Under the pieces are notes generated by a model. That model was not told where the DNA came from. It saw only the letters and a list, made by a program, of their open reading frames with translations, and searched no databases. DNA of 64,000 nucleotides from Halichoerus grypus (Eukaryota; Chordata; Mammalia; Carnivora; Phocidae), in assembly GCF_964656455.1 (NCBI RefSeq), contig NC_135720.1, positions 106,528,696-106,592,695 of the forward strand. The letters run 5' to 3'. A program made the translations under genes and the position numbers. Shown piece by piece: positions 10,926 through 21,800 of this stretch (its first letter is position 1; every line of letters starts with the position of its first letter).

Positions 10926-11615
10926 AAATAAAGGTCTTTTGAAGGCTTGGACTTGAACTCTCTACCCTCTGCCCTTGGTGGGTTTTGTGGGTTCAGCGCA
11001 AGAGCGGCCTTCTCTCCTTCCATGAGCCCCTCCCTCTTCTTCCTGCCTCCCCTTCAGCCACAGATAATCTCTTGGGCATCCCTCATACAAAGCCTGTTTT
11101 CCAGGAAAGATCTTCTGGAAGCATTCATGCTAAGCGGATCTGTGGCTGCTAAGACTTAGCCCTCATCCAAGGTATTTGCATATTAGCTTATAAAGGGAGA
11201 AAGCTTTTAGGTAAGAGGAGTGAACATTTAATTTTAGAATTCCAAGTAAGAGCAAGCCGAGTGTGGAAGGTTGTTCATTTTCATGGGGTCGGGGTGCTCA
11301 GGGGCTCTGGAGCCAGGAGTGGCCAGGTGCCCTGTCTGCCCACCGAGCCGGCTGACCCCAAGGCAGGCCAGGCTAGCAGTGGGTGAGTGGCAGGCTGAGA
11401 AACATCCCTTCAGGACAAGGGTCTCTGCCCCAGGACCTCCAGCTTCCTTTATTGTTGGAAGAATTGGTCTCTGCCCCAGCTGGGGGGTGGAGGGGAGGGT
11501 AAGGGGACAGTTTGTGGAGGACCGCTGGGTGGGGAAGACATCTTTCCAGTCAGGTCTCATTTCTGCTTTGTGAATGCGCTTGGTTCTTGAATCAGATGGT
11601 CCCAATTTGAGACAA
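10926..11615. other. Single-copy, moderately GC-rich DNA
   Basis: No known repeat or exon recognised. Overlapping chance frames of 100-123 codons exist on both strands of 11234-11605 but match no family. Confidence 0.4.
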
Positions 11616-11882
11616 ACCCCTTGCCTAGCGCTTCTGCTCTTGTCCCTATCGATTCAGTCCTGTTTGTCCTTGCCCAGGGATACTCCTCCTCCCCTGTCCC
11701 TCTCACATATCCTGCTGCCTTCCCCTCTGTCCCCGTTGTCATAGCCCCATCATTCAGGACCCAGTGTAGCTCAAGCTCTAGCTCTTTGAGAATCCCCTTT
11801 AGTCAGTATTAAACACTCTTTCTTCATATTTTTTGTGTCTCTTGGATTCTGAGATCTTTCTCTTAATCATCTTTGGATCATC
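11616..11882 (+). mobile_element. L2 3' region, split by a CAN-SINE
   Basis: CCTGTCCCTCTCACATATCCTGC, GACCCAGTGTAGCTCAAGC and the downstream piece at 12090-12135 (GTGCCTGACACAGTGCTTG, ATAGTAAGCACTTAATAAATG) are the L2 3' UTR. The SINE at 11883-12074 sits between them. Confidence 0.75.
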
Positions 11883-12074
11883 GGGGCGCCTGGGTGGCTC
11901 AGTCGGTTAAGCGTTGGCTCAGGTCGTGATCTCAGGGTCCTGGGATCGAGTCCTGCATCGGGCTCCCTGCTCATCCAGGGAGTGTGTTTCTCTCTCTCCC
12001 TCTGGCCCTCCCCTTACTTGTGCTCTCTCTCTCCCTCTCTTACTGTGTCAAATAAATAAAATCTTTAAAAAATA
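11883..12074 (+). mobile_element. CAN-SINE, sense
   Basis: Begins GGGGCGCCTGGGTGGCTCAG and ends with a CAAATAAATAAAATCTTTAAAA tail. A perfect duplication AATCATCTTTGGATC lies at 11865-11879 and 12075-12089. It inserted into the L2 tail. Confidence 0.97.
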
Positions 12075-12089
12075 AATCATCTTTGGATC

Positions 12090-12135
12090 TACAGTGCCTG
12101 ACACAGTGCTTGTACATAGTAAGCACTTAATAAAT
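12090..12135 (+). mobile_element. L2 3' terminus (continuation)
   Basis: CAGTGCCTGACACAGTGCTTG and AGTAAGCACTTAATAAATG resume the L2 tail interrupted by the SINE. Confidence 0.8.
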
Positions 12136-12140
12136 GTGTG

Positions 12141-12336
12141 GTTTTTTTTTTAAAGGTTTATTTATTTGAGAGAGAGAGCATGGGCAGGAGGGGCAGACAG
12201 AGAGGGAGAGAATCTGAAGCAGACTCCACACCCAGCACCGAGCCCAACGGTGGGCTTGATCTCAAAACCCTGAGATCGTGACCTGAGCTGAAATCAAGAG
12301 TTGGATGCTTAACCGACTGAGCCAGCCAGGTGCCCC
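12141..12336 (-). mobile_element. CAN-SINE, antisense, older copy
   Basis: T run, then AAAGGTTTATTTATTTGAGAG, ending GAGCCAGCCAGGTGCCCC. More diverged than most copies here. A short possible duplication CACTTAA (12125-12131) recurs at 12340-12346. Confidence 0.93.
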
Positions 12337-12346
12337 ATCACTTAAA

Positions 12347-12665
12347 TGCTCTTGAACTGCACTGAACCATGACTGTGTTTGGTCCTTCGAGGGAGTGGGG
12401 AGTAACAGAATCAATAAGAGAGATGCTGGGGAGATTACAAGTCTTAGGAATGATTTGATAAGAGATAAGAGAATAGCATTTGTGGTGTGAAGGACTGACG
12501 TCTGAAGCCTGCTGCCCATACACGGGGGTATCGCCGAGCTTCCTGTCACGTGAGATGATGAACAAAGGGCATCTCCAGAGCCACCGCATGCAGTTGAGGC
12601 TTCCATGGAGTATCCTTTCCTGAACGACCTCTTAGATTTCAGACTTCCATCCTTAGTCAGAGGAC
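12347..12665. other. Single-copy DNA
   Basis: No exon or repeat recognised. The part at about 12410-12480 is purine-rich. Confidence 0.4.
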
Positions 12666-12669
12666 CTGC

Positions 12670-12730
12670 ATGAACACATAGTTATTGAGTGCCTACTATG
12701 TGTCAGGCGCTAATCTAGATGCTGTCACTT
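12670..12730 (+). repeat. Fragment of an ancient repeat ('gtgcctactatgtg' start)
   Basis: ATTGAGTGCCTACTATGTG and CAGGCGCTAATCTAGATGC match the first bases of the unassigned family seen more fully at 21800-23070 and 44400-44660. Confidence 0.5.
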
Positions 12731-13560
12731 TGTTGTAGCTCCGTTGTGTGATGGACTTGGAGGGGCACATCCAGAGAGGTTCCACTGTATGATGGATGTG
12801 GAGGAGCACAGGGCCTTTGAATATACCCTGCCTGGGCTAGGAGAGTTGCTTTTCCCTGAGCCTCTTGGGTTTTACCCAGATTCCTAAGGATATTAAATTC
12901 CCATATGATTGCTCATGGGCAAAAGGCATTGGTGCTTCCGTCGTGAACACTGCCATTTACATTCTGCCTCTCTGGGGAGGAGGGAAGTGAGCATGAGACA
13001 GGGCTGCATGAGATGGCTGGCACATGCCAAGGGTTTAGCTGGAGAGACTTTAATGAAGAGTATTTAGAGAAGTGAGATCAGAGTTAGACAAGCCAAAGGA
13101 TAAGGGGCACCCTAGGGCTGGCCATAGTGGGAAGCTGTTATCTGCCTCCCCTAGGCTGGGAGGAGGGAACTCTAGAGAAGGGGCCCCCCAAAATAGCCAT
13201 GATCCTGAAGGGATACAGCTACTGCCAAACTGGCAAGGTAAAAGGAAGAGGGAAAGAAATGCTTTCCCTTTATCCAAATCCACCTGGAAGCCTGGGGAGC
13301 CCCGCTGATGCAGTCCCTGGTCCGATCAGAGCAGAGGACAGTGTGTGTGTGTGTCAAGTGGAGAAGACCCAACCCTGGCTGCCTGGGCATTCTAATGCTT
13401 AGCTGACTCCTACATTTCTTAGGTTAGTCAGCATGTGACCAGTCAACCAGTGTTCACTCCTTCCTGAATCATGGCTATTATCAAGCAGAAAGTGGAATTA
13501 CATCAGCGGGATGGGCATTGGGTAGTTTTGACTATAGCAAGAAAAACAGATCATATTCGT
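12731..13560. other. Single-copy DNA with a short (GT)n
   Basis: A brief GT run lies at about 13340-13354. A locally repeated GTATGATGGATGTGGAGG / GTGTGATGGACTTGGAGG pair lies at about 12745-12805, roughly 40 bp apart. No gene recognised. Confidence 0.4.
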
Positions 13561-13562
13561 TG

Positions 13563-13745
13563 ATGGCAGGCACTGAGCATCCTAAGCATTTTATGCACGT
13601 CCTCAATAAATCTTTACAATGACCCCAGCAGGTAGGCACTATTGTTATCCTCATCTTCACCATGTTACTGGTAAAGTCATGGGACTGAGAGAGCCAGTAG
13701 GTTGCCCAGTGACATGGCTAACAAGAGGCAGAGTTGGGCTCTGAG
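13563..13745 (-). repeat. MIR, antisense
   Basis: GATGGCAGGCACTGAGCATC, CTCAATAAATCTTTACAATGACCCC, AGGTAGGCACTATTGTTATCC and GAGGCAGAGTTGGGCTCTGAGC follow the antisense MIR order. Confidence 0.8.
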
Positions 13746-13789
13746 CAGTTTTGTCTGACTCGTGAACACATATTTGTGACCTCTCAGTG

Positions 13790-14070
13790 CCGCACGGTCT
13801 CATTGCTCTGCAGTGGGGCCCTCCCCACCCTGTGGTCAGTGCCACATGTGTGCTGGTCCCACTGCCTGGGATGGTCTTCCTTCTTCCTACTCCCTCTCCA
13901 CTTGACCCAGTTGAACCCATTGTCAGGATCCAGCTCAGATCTCACTTCCTCTGTGAGACCTTCTCCAGCCTCCAGCCCACTATACCTCTTCTTCAGCAAT
14001 CCATGACAGGTAACATTCACCATATCCTCAGGGGATTATCCGGCTATTTTGAGTGTGTACCTCTCCTCAG
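13790..14070 (+). mobile_element. L2 3' region
   Basis: CACTGCCTGGGATGGTCTTCC, AGGATCCAGCTCAGATCTCAC, TTCCTCTGTGAGACCTTCTCC and a TTTTGAGTGTGTACCTCTCC stretch are typical L2 words in sense order. It abuts the antisense MIR. Confidence 0.8.
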
Positions 14071-15194
14071 TCTCCAAGAAGACTCCAGTTTTCATTGATA
14101 GGTCTTAGGTCCTGAGTTTTTTTTGAACTCTTCACTCACTCAAATGGGTGAATTGGATAGACTTTAATAAAGTAATTATTTATGGAACTGTAGGGTTAAG
14201 GGAAACAGCAGTGGTAGTTTGGTGCCCATGGACCAATACCAGGGGGATGGGGAGGGGTGGGGGCAGGAGGAAGCAAGCCATTACCACTCCAGAGCCGGAA
14301 GGAATTTCCTCAGAGCAAGCGGTCATGGAGCCCAGTGATGGCTGTCACCCTGGGAAAGGGGTCACATGGTAGGAACCAGTGGATCTGAGGATTGTTTTTC
14401 TACTCAGTAAATGCCCACTGAAAGCCAACAGGGAGGATTTTTTTTAAAAGGAAAGAAAAGAAGCTAGAACAGAGCCCAGTAGGAGCTTAGAGTCTAGTTG
14501 AGTGTTTGGGGGACAGGAGGAGAAGATAGGCACATACCCCTTCCTAAAATAGCACAACACTTCTGCAAAGCAGTATTTTCTCCCTGGGCAGATGAGCATA
14601 CCATTAGCTAAGACTCAGGCACCATGGAGGTGGACATTTGAGGAGCCAAAATTGTTGAAGGCTTCCTTCTTATGGGATAGGAGGTGGTGCTGGCCCAGTG
14701 GCTTCCATGAGTATTTCCCTAAAGGCCTCACACAGGCCACAGAGGCATCTGGGTGGAGCATGGCTAGTCTGTGTTTCAGCAGTTTTGAAGTTTCAGAGTT
14801 CTTAAAAGATGTCTCTTGAAGGTCCCAGAAGTTTGAATAATTGGCAAACATCCTTCATCTTTGGGGCTGACCTCAGGAGAGGCTTAAGCACCATGTCCCC
14901 CACACACCTCAAGAATCACCCAGAGCCACTTAGGATGATTTGATGTTGCACTGGGAGGACCTCAGTTTTCCTCCACATGGTGTTGCTTAATCTCATTTCT
15001 TTTTTCTCTATTCCTGTTTCTCCACCCACTCCTGTTGGCCTAGACCCAACTAGACATTGGAAGGGTAGAGTGAATTGTGGGCAAGCAGTTGGAAGGATGA
15101 AAACCCTTTGGTTGGGCCTCTCTTTGCTAGCTCTTACGCATTTTGGTGTTCAGTTTCTTTGGATTTTTCTCTCTGCTGGGTCTTGGACGTGCTA
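14071..15194. other. Single-copy DNA with weak repeat traces
   Basis: AGGAGCTTAGAGTCTAGTTGAG near 14482 resembles part of the unassigned ancient family. Otherwise no gene or repeat recognised. Confidence 0.4.
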
Positions 15195-15330
15195 GGAGAT
15201 GCTCCAGACATCGCCAAATGCCCCTTCCTTCTCTGAACACACCACACCTCCGCTGACCTCCAGGCCTTTGAGCTCCTGGTTCTTTCTGCCTGGAAGATAC
15301 TCTCACCCCTCTTCATGGACTTGTTAGACA
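15195..15330 (+). mobile_element. L2 fragment
   Basis: CCAGGCCTTTGAGCTCCTGG, GTTCTTTCTGCCTGGAAGATAC and CTCACCCCTCTTCATGG resemble the L2 'cctttgcacttgctgttccctctgcctggaatg' segment. Confidence 0.65.
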
Positions 15331-15855
15331 GTAGGGAGCATTGGGGACTGTGCAGAATTCCATAGTTTACACTCCATCTTAGGAGTTTCTGGGCTCCTGA
15401 TCTATAAGGTATGGTTTTGATTGTTCCTTGGAGTGGGTGTGGCTGCTTGCCTTGGCAGAGACTCAGGAAGGAAACCAGTAGGGGTGGGTGACACAGCCTA
15501 GGTGGAAGCTTAGAAGCAGGGACCAGAGGAGACACTCAGGTGAGACAACTGATCCATGGGGCTGAAATTCAGGGAGAAGGGGGAGATGAAGCTGAGGAGT
15601 CCAGACGGGTCCCGGAAGAAGCTCTACAGCTGGCCTAAGGCACCTCTTCTGCATCTCTTCTTGGGGACCGGCAGGGCCTGGGTGTGGCTCGGGGTCAGTT
15701 ACAGTGGTAGGCTCAGTCCTGGAGAGAGACAGCTTTCATTTTACAAAAAGGAGATTTTCTACATACCAGACTGGGACCTGCTCTGACGCCTTGCTTCTCA
15801 ATGCTGTGTAGGTTTCAGAGATCAGATAATGCTTAGGTTCGGGTTTTAAACTTTC
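15331..15855. other. Single-copy DNA
   Basis: Nothing recognisable as a gene or named repeat. Confidence 0.4.
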
Positions 15856-15859
15856 ATTA

Positions 15860-16053
15860 TTCCTTCGTTACATAAATAAAACATAATAAAGATAAGCAAA
15901 GAAGAAAGGGAACTGAAATTAATGTCACCCATCATCCAGCCACCCAGACATTTCCATTTAGAACTTGGGTAGGGAGACTTCCCAGGTGATTTTCTGTACT
16001 TAGAGTGGAAGCAAACCACTTAGATGGTATTTGTAGATATATTTTGTAACCTG

Positions 16054-16085
<32 letters not shown>

Positions 16086-16215
16086 TTTGTCCCTTTAAAA
16101 AAAAAAATGCTTGCCCCAAATTAAAACTGAAGGGGATAAAGAGAACTCCCCTTGCCCTCCTCTCCTCACCCCTAATTCTATTCCTCAGAGGTAGTCCTCT
16201 TTAAAAGTTTCCAGT
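15860..16215 (-). mobile_element. L1M 3' UTR fragments, antisense
   Basis: AAGAAGAAAGGGAACTGAAATT, GTCACCCATCATCCAGCCACCC and CAGAGGTAGTCCTC resemble the antisense L1M 3' end ('aaaatcacccataatcccaccacccagagataacc'). Two pieces are separated by a TG/GA microsatellite. Confidence 0.5.
16053..16085. repeat. (TG)n(GA)n microsatellite
   Basis: About ten TG units followed by about six GA units. Confidence 0.95.
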
Positions 16216-16790
16216 ATATCCTTGATTAGGGAAAAATGTGGAAGGGATAAGATGCATGAAATGACAAACTGGAAATATTGGTTGTTGTAACTTTTGCAAA
16301 TATTAGCAGTCACGTGTCAGGAGGAAGGTGAAGGGTGGGTTTGGAGGGACTGAGAAGTAGTTTGTAGTTAGTGAAGTGGCTTTCAGAAATAGATATTGCA
16401 GAGCTGGGGAAAGGAGGAGAAGGCAAATTTTTGAGGCCTGGCTTTTGTTTGGGTTTGTCACATGGATGTCGGGGAGGAGCAGGGTGAGTGGAGGTGAGGG
16501 AGACTGCAGGCAAGGGCCCGATACTATCAAATCTTACCTCCTGGGCGGGGATTGGAGTAGGGAGGGTGGCAGGGATGCAAATGAGCAAGAGACCTGTCAG
16601 GAAGCAGTGACAGTAATTGGTAGATATTTATAAAAATACCCTTGCTTGACAAAACAAAAAGTTGGTAACTCTGTGTTAGTCCCCCAAACTAAAAAAAAAA
16701 AAAGAAAAGTTTCAGACAAATCTTTGAATACTAAGCATCTGAGCGAGACTGTAGAACTGGATGGGGAGTTGTCAATGTCAGATTTGGTTC
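16216..16790. other. Single-copy DNA
   Basis: An A run lies at about 16691-16703. No gene or repeat recognised. Confidence 0.4.
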
Positions 16791-16794
16791 TGGT

Positions 16795-16866
16795 TTTGTC
16801 TCTGCTTATGCAGCCTTGGACTGTACCTTAATTTGTTTAGATCTCGGTTTCTTATCTGCAGCGGAT
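16795..16866 (+). repeat. MIR fragment
   Basis: CTTATGCAGCCTTGGACTG, CTTAATTTGTTTAGATCTCGG and TTTCTTATCTGCAG resemble the MIR 'tgtgaccttgggcaagttacttaacct' segment. It is cut off by the MER5A that follows. Confidence 0.5.
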
Positions 16867-17016
16867 CAGTGGTTCTCAATCCTGGATGCACATTAAAATC
16901 ACTAGGGAACTTAAAAAATACCCAATCCCAGAGCCCCATTCCAGCCAAAAGGTGTCTGAATCTTTGGGGGTGGGGCCTAGGAATTTTTTTAACGCAGCCA
17001 ATGTTGAGAACCCCTG
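16867..17016 (+). mobile_element. MER5A (hAT-Charlie)
   Basis: Both terminal inverted repeats are present: CAGTGGTTCTCAATCCTGG on the left and TTGAGAACCCCTG on the right. The interior has GCACATTAAAATCACTAGGG and GGTGGGGCCTAGGAATTTT. Length about 150 bp, close to the family. Confidence 0.9.
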
Positions 17017-17348
17017 GGTTAGGATTCTCCTATTTGCTCATTTTAGCCCCAAGATGTTACAGTTCTATGTATGGTATTATATAATTTTATTCCTTTCAAA
17101 CACTGTGCAGCAATGTTATATAAACTTGTTACCTACCAAGAAGTTTTACTTTCTAAGGAAGACTCCCCATGATTCTCAGTAGACCAGTGATACAATGCCA
17201 GCATCCTTTGCCCAGTGAGCTGGAATCATAAACATAGTGAACCATCAATTAATTTTTGTGCCAAGAGTTGAGAGCATGGACTTTACTTTCTCATTCTCTC
17301 ATTTTGAAAAAGCTATTGACTAGAGGCCTGAGTCCACTTCCATTTATA
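17017..17348. other. Single-copy AT-rich DNA
   Basis: No gene or repeat recognised. Confidence 0.4.
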
Positions 17349-17360
17349 AAGAAGACCCTG

Positions 17361-17557
17361 GGGGCGCCTGGGTGGCACAGTCGGTCAAGCGTCTGATTCT
17401 TGGTTTCAGCTCATGTCACAATCTCAGGGTCGTGAGATCAAGCCCTGTGTTGGGCTCAGCAAGAAGTCCGCTAAAGTTTCTTTCTCCCTCCCCCTCTGCC
17501 CCTGCCCACTCTCTCTAAAGTGAATAAATAAATCTTAAAAAAAAAAAAAGAAGAAGA
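17361..17557 (+). mobile_element. CAN-SINE, sense
   Basis: Head GGGGCGCCTGGGTGGCACAG, tail TGAATAAATAAATCTTAAAA followed by an A run and (AAG)n. Flanks AGAAGACCCTG and AGAAGACGACCCTG are a slightly altered target-site duplication. Confidence 0.95.
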
Positions 17558-17574
17558 AGAAGACGACCCTGAAA

Positions 17575-18180
17575 AGTTCAGAGAGGAGACATTACTGGAA
17601 ATGTTTTCACTAGAAGAATTGTATGTACTGTAAGTTCCGAATTAAGAGGTCCAGTCTGGGGAGTCTTTATCAGATCTAATTTCTACATGGAGTAGGGGAT
17701 GTTGAAAGAGACTTGGTGCTGTTTTATCTTTACCATTGAAGTTTCTGGTTTTGTCTCTTCCTAAATGAGTCATTTTTTTTTTTTAAAGGAACCTAACTTG
17801 TGGAGGTGGGGAAACCACTGCCGGAGGTGCCAAGAAGGGGGTGGGCAGTGAGGCTGATCATCAGGGGACCGAGTTTATGCTTGGGCCTTCCACCCGGGAG
17901 GGCTGGGAGCGGGGACCTGTTTGCTGAGGGTGTGTCAAGACAAGAGGCACACAGCCTGGTAGGCGGTGAGGTAGTCGAAATGGAGTATTGTGTGGCGCAC
18001 ACTCACCAAGCATGTGGTCTGGTAGCAGGGCTCCACCCACAGGTGCTGGGTGATTGTGAACTCCGGGGAAGAGACCTCCTGGTTTTCACTCTAGGTGGGG
18101 ACATGGGACATAAATGGGGGAGGTTAGGCGAGTCCCTCTTTGCCTGCACCTTACAGACACATGAATTGAGGCTATGGTGC
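17575..18180. other. Single-copy DNA
   Basis: No known repeat recognised. A 138-codon frame (17800-18216, + strand) shows no recognisable domain and ends in Cys/Lys-rich chance sequence. Confidence 0.4.
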
Positions 18181-18199
18181 GCACGCCAGTGTGAACGGT

Positions 18200-18860
18200 G
18201 CAAATGCAAATGTTAGTGCCAGGCAGCATTTCAGAGCGGGAAAATGGCAGCCTGATGACCCCACGGCGAAGTGCAGGGGGGTGGGTGCTGATGAAACATC
18301 CACTGGCCGGGCACCTCCACACATCACTTCCTCTTTCTGTGCTCACTTCTCCCGGCTGAGAAGTGACCCCACACACCTAAGTCCCCCGCCCCCCCCGGCC
18401 ATGGCTGTTCAGGGTGTCCGCTGTCCTCACCGCCTGCGGACATAGGGCAAGGGCGGAGAGTGGGGAGCAGTTGCCAGACCCCGGCTTTGGAAAACCAGAG
18501 CAGCTCCCTGGGCTTTGGGCCACGTGCTTAAGGTGAGGAGGAACACAAGGCAGGGTGCTCCCTGATGCCCAGGAAGAGTTTTGTGTGTCGGGAAGGCCGA
18601 GCGGACGCGCTCCTTTATGCCACACGGACCCCCTCAAGGTGCTGGTTTTCATCTTTGCTGAGGGGTGTGCAACCTCTTTCAGCCGTGCCTGCATGTTTTC
18701 TAAGTTTGTCACAAACTTCCTGTTTGGGTATGGTCTGAGGCTCGAAGCTTTGTTGTGTTTTGAAACCCGGGCGTTCACAGAGGTCCGGCGCTTCTCTCTT
18801 AGAGGCTGTGGGGTGGCCCTTTGTTCTCCTTCCTTTTGCTGACGGTTGCCATCTTTCTTT
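18200..18860. other. Relatively CpG-rich single-copy segment
   Basis: CpGs are visibly denser than elsewhere in the window (for example around 18250-18450 and 18580-18660), and no repeat is recognised. It is weaker than a classical CpG island by eye. It could be an old promoter or enhancer or simply a GC-rich pocket. A 196-codon minus frame (18377-18967) covers it but has no recognisable domain. Confidence 0.35.
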
Positions 18861-18965
18861 GCAGACCTTCTCTCTGGGAAGTGCCCGGTAGCCTCTGTTC
18901 TTGTTCTCATTATCCAGGGGTGAGAGCTGTGAGGTTTGAAGGCTGGGAGGAGGGAGGGGGGCAAC

Positions 18966-19145
18966 ATTTACTGGGCCCCTTATATAAAGCCAGGCACTGT
19001 GCTAGATGTTTTTATACGTGTGTTGTATTTAGGCCTCAGAGTAGCTCATGCGGAACCAGGCTCAGAAAGGTTAAGTGACCAGCCTAAGATTGGCCAGCCC
19101 CTGGGTGACAAAGTCAGGATTGGACCCCAGGCCTGACTCCAGAGC
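18966..19145 (-). repeat. MIR, antisense
   Basis: TTTACTGGGCCCCTTATATAAAG, CCAGGCACTGTGCTAGATG, CAGGCTCAGAAAGGTTAAGTGAC and GGACCCCAGGCCTGACTCC give a nearly complete antisense MIR. Confidence 0.9.
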
Positions 19146-19219
19146 TCCTTATTTCAACTATGTCATGAGGAACCCCCGGAGCCTTTGGTTCCACCGGTTT
19201 GAGGAGATCTTGATTTCTT

Positions 19220-19319
19220 TTTTTTTTTTTTTTTTTTTTTTAATTTTTTTATTGTTATGTTAATCCCCATACATTACATCATTAGTTTTAGATATAGTGT
19301 TCCATGATTCATTGTTTGT
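19220..19319 (-). mobile_element. Extremely 5'-truncated young L1, antisense
   Basis: Only the last ~100 bp of a carnivore L1 3' end plus its tail (long T run, TTTTTTTATTGTTATG, TTAATCCCCATACATTACAT). A perfect 16-bp duplication GAGATCTTGATTTCTT lies at 19204-19219 and 19320-19335. Homologous to the stub at 34139-34340. Confidence 0.95.
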
Positions 19320-19335
19320 GAGATCTTGATTTCTT

Positions 19336-20570
19336 ATTGGAACTCTTGGCAGACAGCATCACCTTGACCCCTGTAGTTTTCTCCCAGATCTTGTTATTCA
19401 GGGGCTGCCCATTCGATCCGTACGGGGTGTGATTTGATGGCCCTTGAGTGTTTTGCTGACTTTGATCTTTCCCATTCATCCTCTCCCTGGGACCCCACGA
19501 AGCCTAGAATTATTTTGTGGTCTGTGGCTGATGACTGAAATGGGTTAGGGCCAACTGCCAATTCCCCAGAAAGGGAGTATCCTTTTTCCTACTTCTGGCC
19601 ACCTGGCACTGACCATTCCTCTGGTCACCACAAGCCCCACTGAGCTAGATTTCTCACATCTCAAGCTCTTCCCTTGAAGAGGGAAGAAGAGATGATATCT
19701 TTCTATGTCTATGAAAGCATGTGAAGGGGTAGCTAAGGAAGGATGCCAAGACCTTGGATATGTGGGAGCAGGAAGAGGAGGGGGAGCTAAATCTAGCGCT
19801 CTCCTTCTCACTGGGATAGCTCTTACAGGATGCCACACTCTGGGTGCTCCTGCAAAGGAACAATGAGTACACTTCCAGAAACTTCAAGACGGCCCTGTGT
19901 CCCTTCTTTTGCCCATTCCAGTTCTCTTCTATTTTCTGAAAAACTTCTACAACTGTATCGTCTGAGCTTCATCAGCATCGTTCTGTAGATCAAGCAGTGT
20001 TTACCAGTTAAGAGACCCTATGTTGAGCAATGGATAATTCCAAGCATTTTCAACACAAATATCACTCACCCTCAAAGGGTTTGCAGTCTACAGGGAGGGG
20101 AAATGCAGTGGGCTCAGAAGAGCGGGGAGGGCTAAGAAGCTGGGGTGGTGCCGCTCAGTGGGCTGCGGGAGAGGGCCAAGAGCCAGGGGTGAGAGGGGCG
20201 GGGCTGCAGGGGGAGGAATGTGTGGGGCCCTGGGGCCTGAGGGGCCTGGAAAAGGGAGGGGCGTACCGGATGGGGTGGAGCAGAGGGTGCCTGTGGGAAA
20301 CAAGATTGAAGAAGTGTTCGTGAAGGATCCCAAGGAATGGCTGTGGAGTTGGAAATTTTCCCGCCTCGGGAGCTGTCAAAGCCAACTGAACAGGATGGGG
20401 CTAGGTAAAAACGGTGCTGTAGGAAGGCTCACCTGGCTGGCTGCCCTGGAAACGGGGAATGCCGGGAGGCGAGTAAGAACACATTTATCCTGTTGAATTT
20501 TAGGAGGGAAACTTTGAAGGCTTGGACTGGGGTGGTTGACATGAATATAGAAAGGAAGACCGAGAAATGA
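19336..20570. other. Single-copy DNA, with a weak ancient-repeat start
   Basis: TATGTTGAGCAATGGATAATTCC near 20020 and CAAAGGGTTTGCAGTCTACAGG near 20074 vaguely resemble the unassigned ancient family. 20150-20280 is G-rich. No gene recognised. Confidence 0.4.
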
Positions 20571-20574
20571 AAGG

Positions 20575-20730
20575 TTTCAAGCCCCAGCTCTGCCCCTTGC
20601 TGCCCATGTGACCTTGAGCAGGTTACTTAATTGCTTGAATCTCCGTTTCATCGTCTGTGTGTGGAAGCTAATAACACTTCACAGGATGGTCGTGTGCGGG
20701 TTTGGCTTGTGTGGTGGCCAGCACACACGT
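20575..20730 (+). repeat. MIR
   Basis: CCAGCTCTGCCCCTTGCTGC, CATGTGACCTTGAGCAGGTTAC, TTGCTTGAATCTCCGTTTCATC and AATAACACTTCACAGGATGG give sense MIR order. Confidence 0.85.
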
Positions 20731-21625
20731 TGTGGCCGGTGCTCAGTGGAGTCTGAGTCGTCCTGTGGGGGACGAGGCCCAATTTGTGACCTGTGGGGAG
20801 GCGTCAGGGGAGTGTTCAGAGGGCTCTCCAGGGGCCCAGAGCCTGGGACAGTGATGCAGCCTTGACAGAAGTGGACGGAGCCTGTTGGGGCCTCCGGATT
20901 CAGTGTAGGGAAGACTCTCCTAATCCAGGCTGCTGAGGGCCTGTCCAGAACCCCCACAGCCCTGCGGATTGTGTGTCCGTGAAACCACGGCTTCTGGGTT
21001 CAGCTGGGCCCTCAGTGCTGCTGGCCAGCAGCCAGCTCTCTCTGCAGCCCTGGTCCCCACTGGTCACCACGCCCTCAGGTGAGACACTGAGGGCATGAAA
21101 TTTAAGAGGCTCCCGGTTTTAGGGCTGCCCCGGCACCTGCATGATTCCCCTTAGTGGAGTGTTCCACACCGCGCCCCCTGTCGAGCTCCTGTCTGCCCTT
21201 CTTCACTCAGGAGACAACCTGGCTTCATTTATTCATTGACAAATTCCAAACAGCTCAGCTTTGAGCCCACTCAGGTTCCTGCCTCCGCTCCCTTGTGGGT
21301 ACTGACATTGTGGCTCATCCCAACCTGATTTCCTTCCACTCAGAGATGGACGCATCCCTCCTCCTGGCCAGAGAGAACCTTCTTCCTGTACATGAGTCTT
21401 CCCCATCTCCTGTAGCTCCTGGGACCTCACCCCCTTAGGTCAGCTGGCTGAAACCAAACCCCAAACCTTCACCCTCTCTAGTTCTCATTCCCTTTTCTCC
21501 TCCCCTTAGAGACAGGTGTCTGGAAAGAATCTGCCCTCAGGTTTTGCTCCTTAGTTGACACAGCCCACTCGGGCTGCTTTCTGCCTGTGGGAGGTGTGCT
21601 CGGCCCAGGGAAGGGACCTAGTTGG
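20731..21625. other. Single-copy DNA
   Basis: No exon or named repeat recognised in this moderately GC-rich stretch. Confidence 0.4.
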
Positions 21626-21629
21626 ATTT

Positions 21630-21800
21630 GCTGCAGAGGGCTCCCGCCTTCCACAGGAACTGCCTCCTGTCAGGTCACCTGTGGCCTCCATATTGCCACA
21701 CCCAATGGACACTTCACTCCTTATCTTTCTGGACTCTTTGCTACTTTTGACATTGGACAACTTCCTCTTTTTGCACCTCTGATTTCTCTTGGCTTCTTTC
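21630..21800 (+). mobile_element. L2 ORF2 fragment (reverse transcriptase region)
   Basis: Sense translation gives HFTPYLSGLFATFDI, with LSGLFATFD aligning to the LDLSAAFD motif of L2/CR1-type reverse transcriptases. The flanking DNA (GTCACCTGTGGCCTCCATATTGCC) also matches L2-type sequence. A broken fossil, not a gene. Confidence 0.6.

Noticed and set aside
17800..18216. 138-codon + frame ending in a Cys/Lys-rich tail
   Set aside because: No family resemblance, and the Cys-rich end comes from a short TGCAAATGCAAATG repeat-like stretch.
18377..18967. 196-codon open frame on the - strand
   Set aside because: Lies in a GC-rich segment where stops are rare. No domain is recognised, and a competing open frame runs on the opposite strand.
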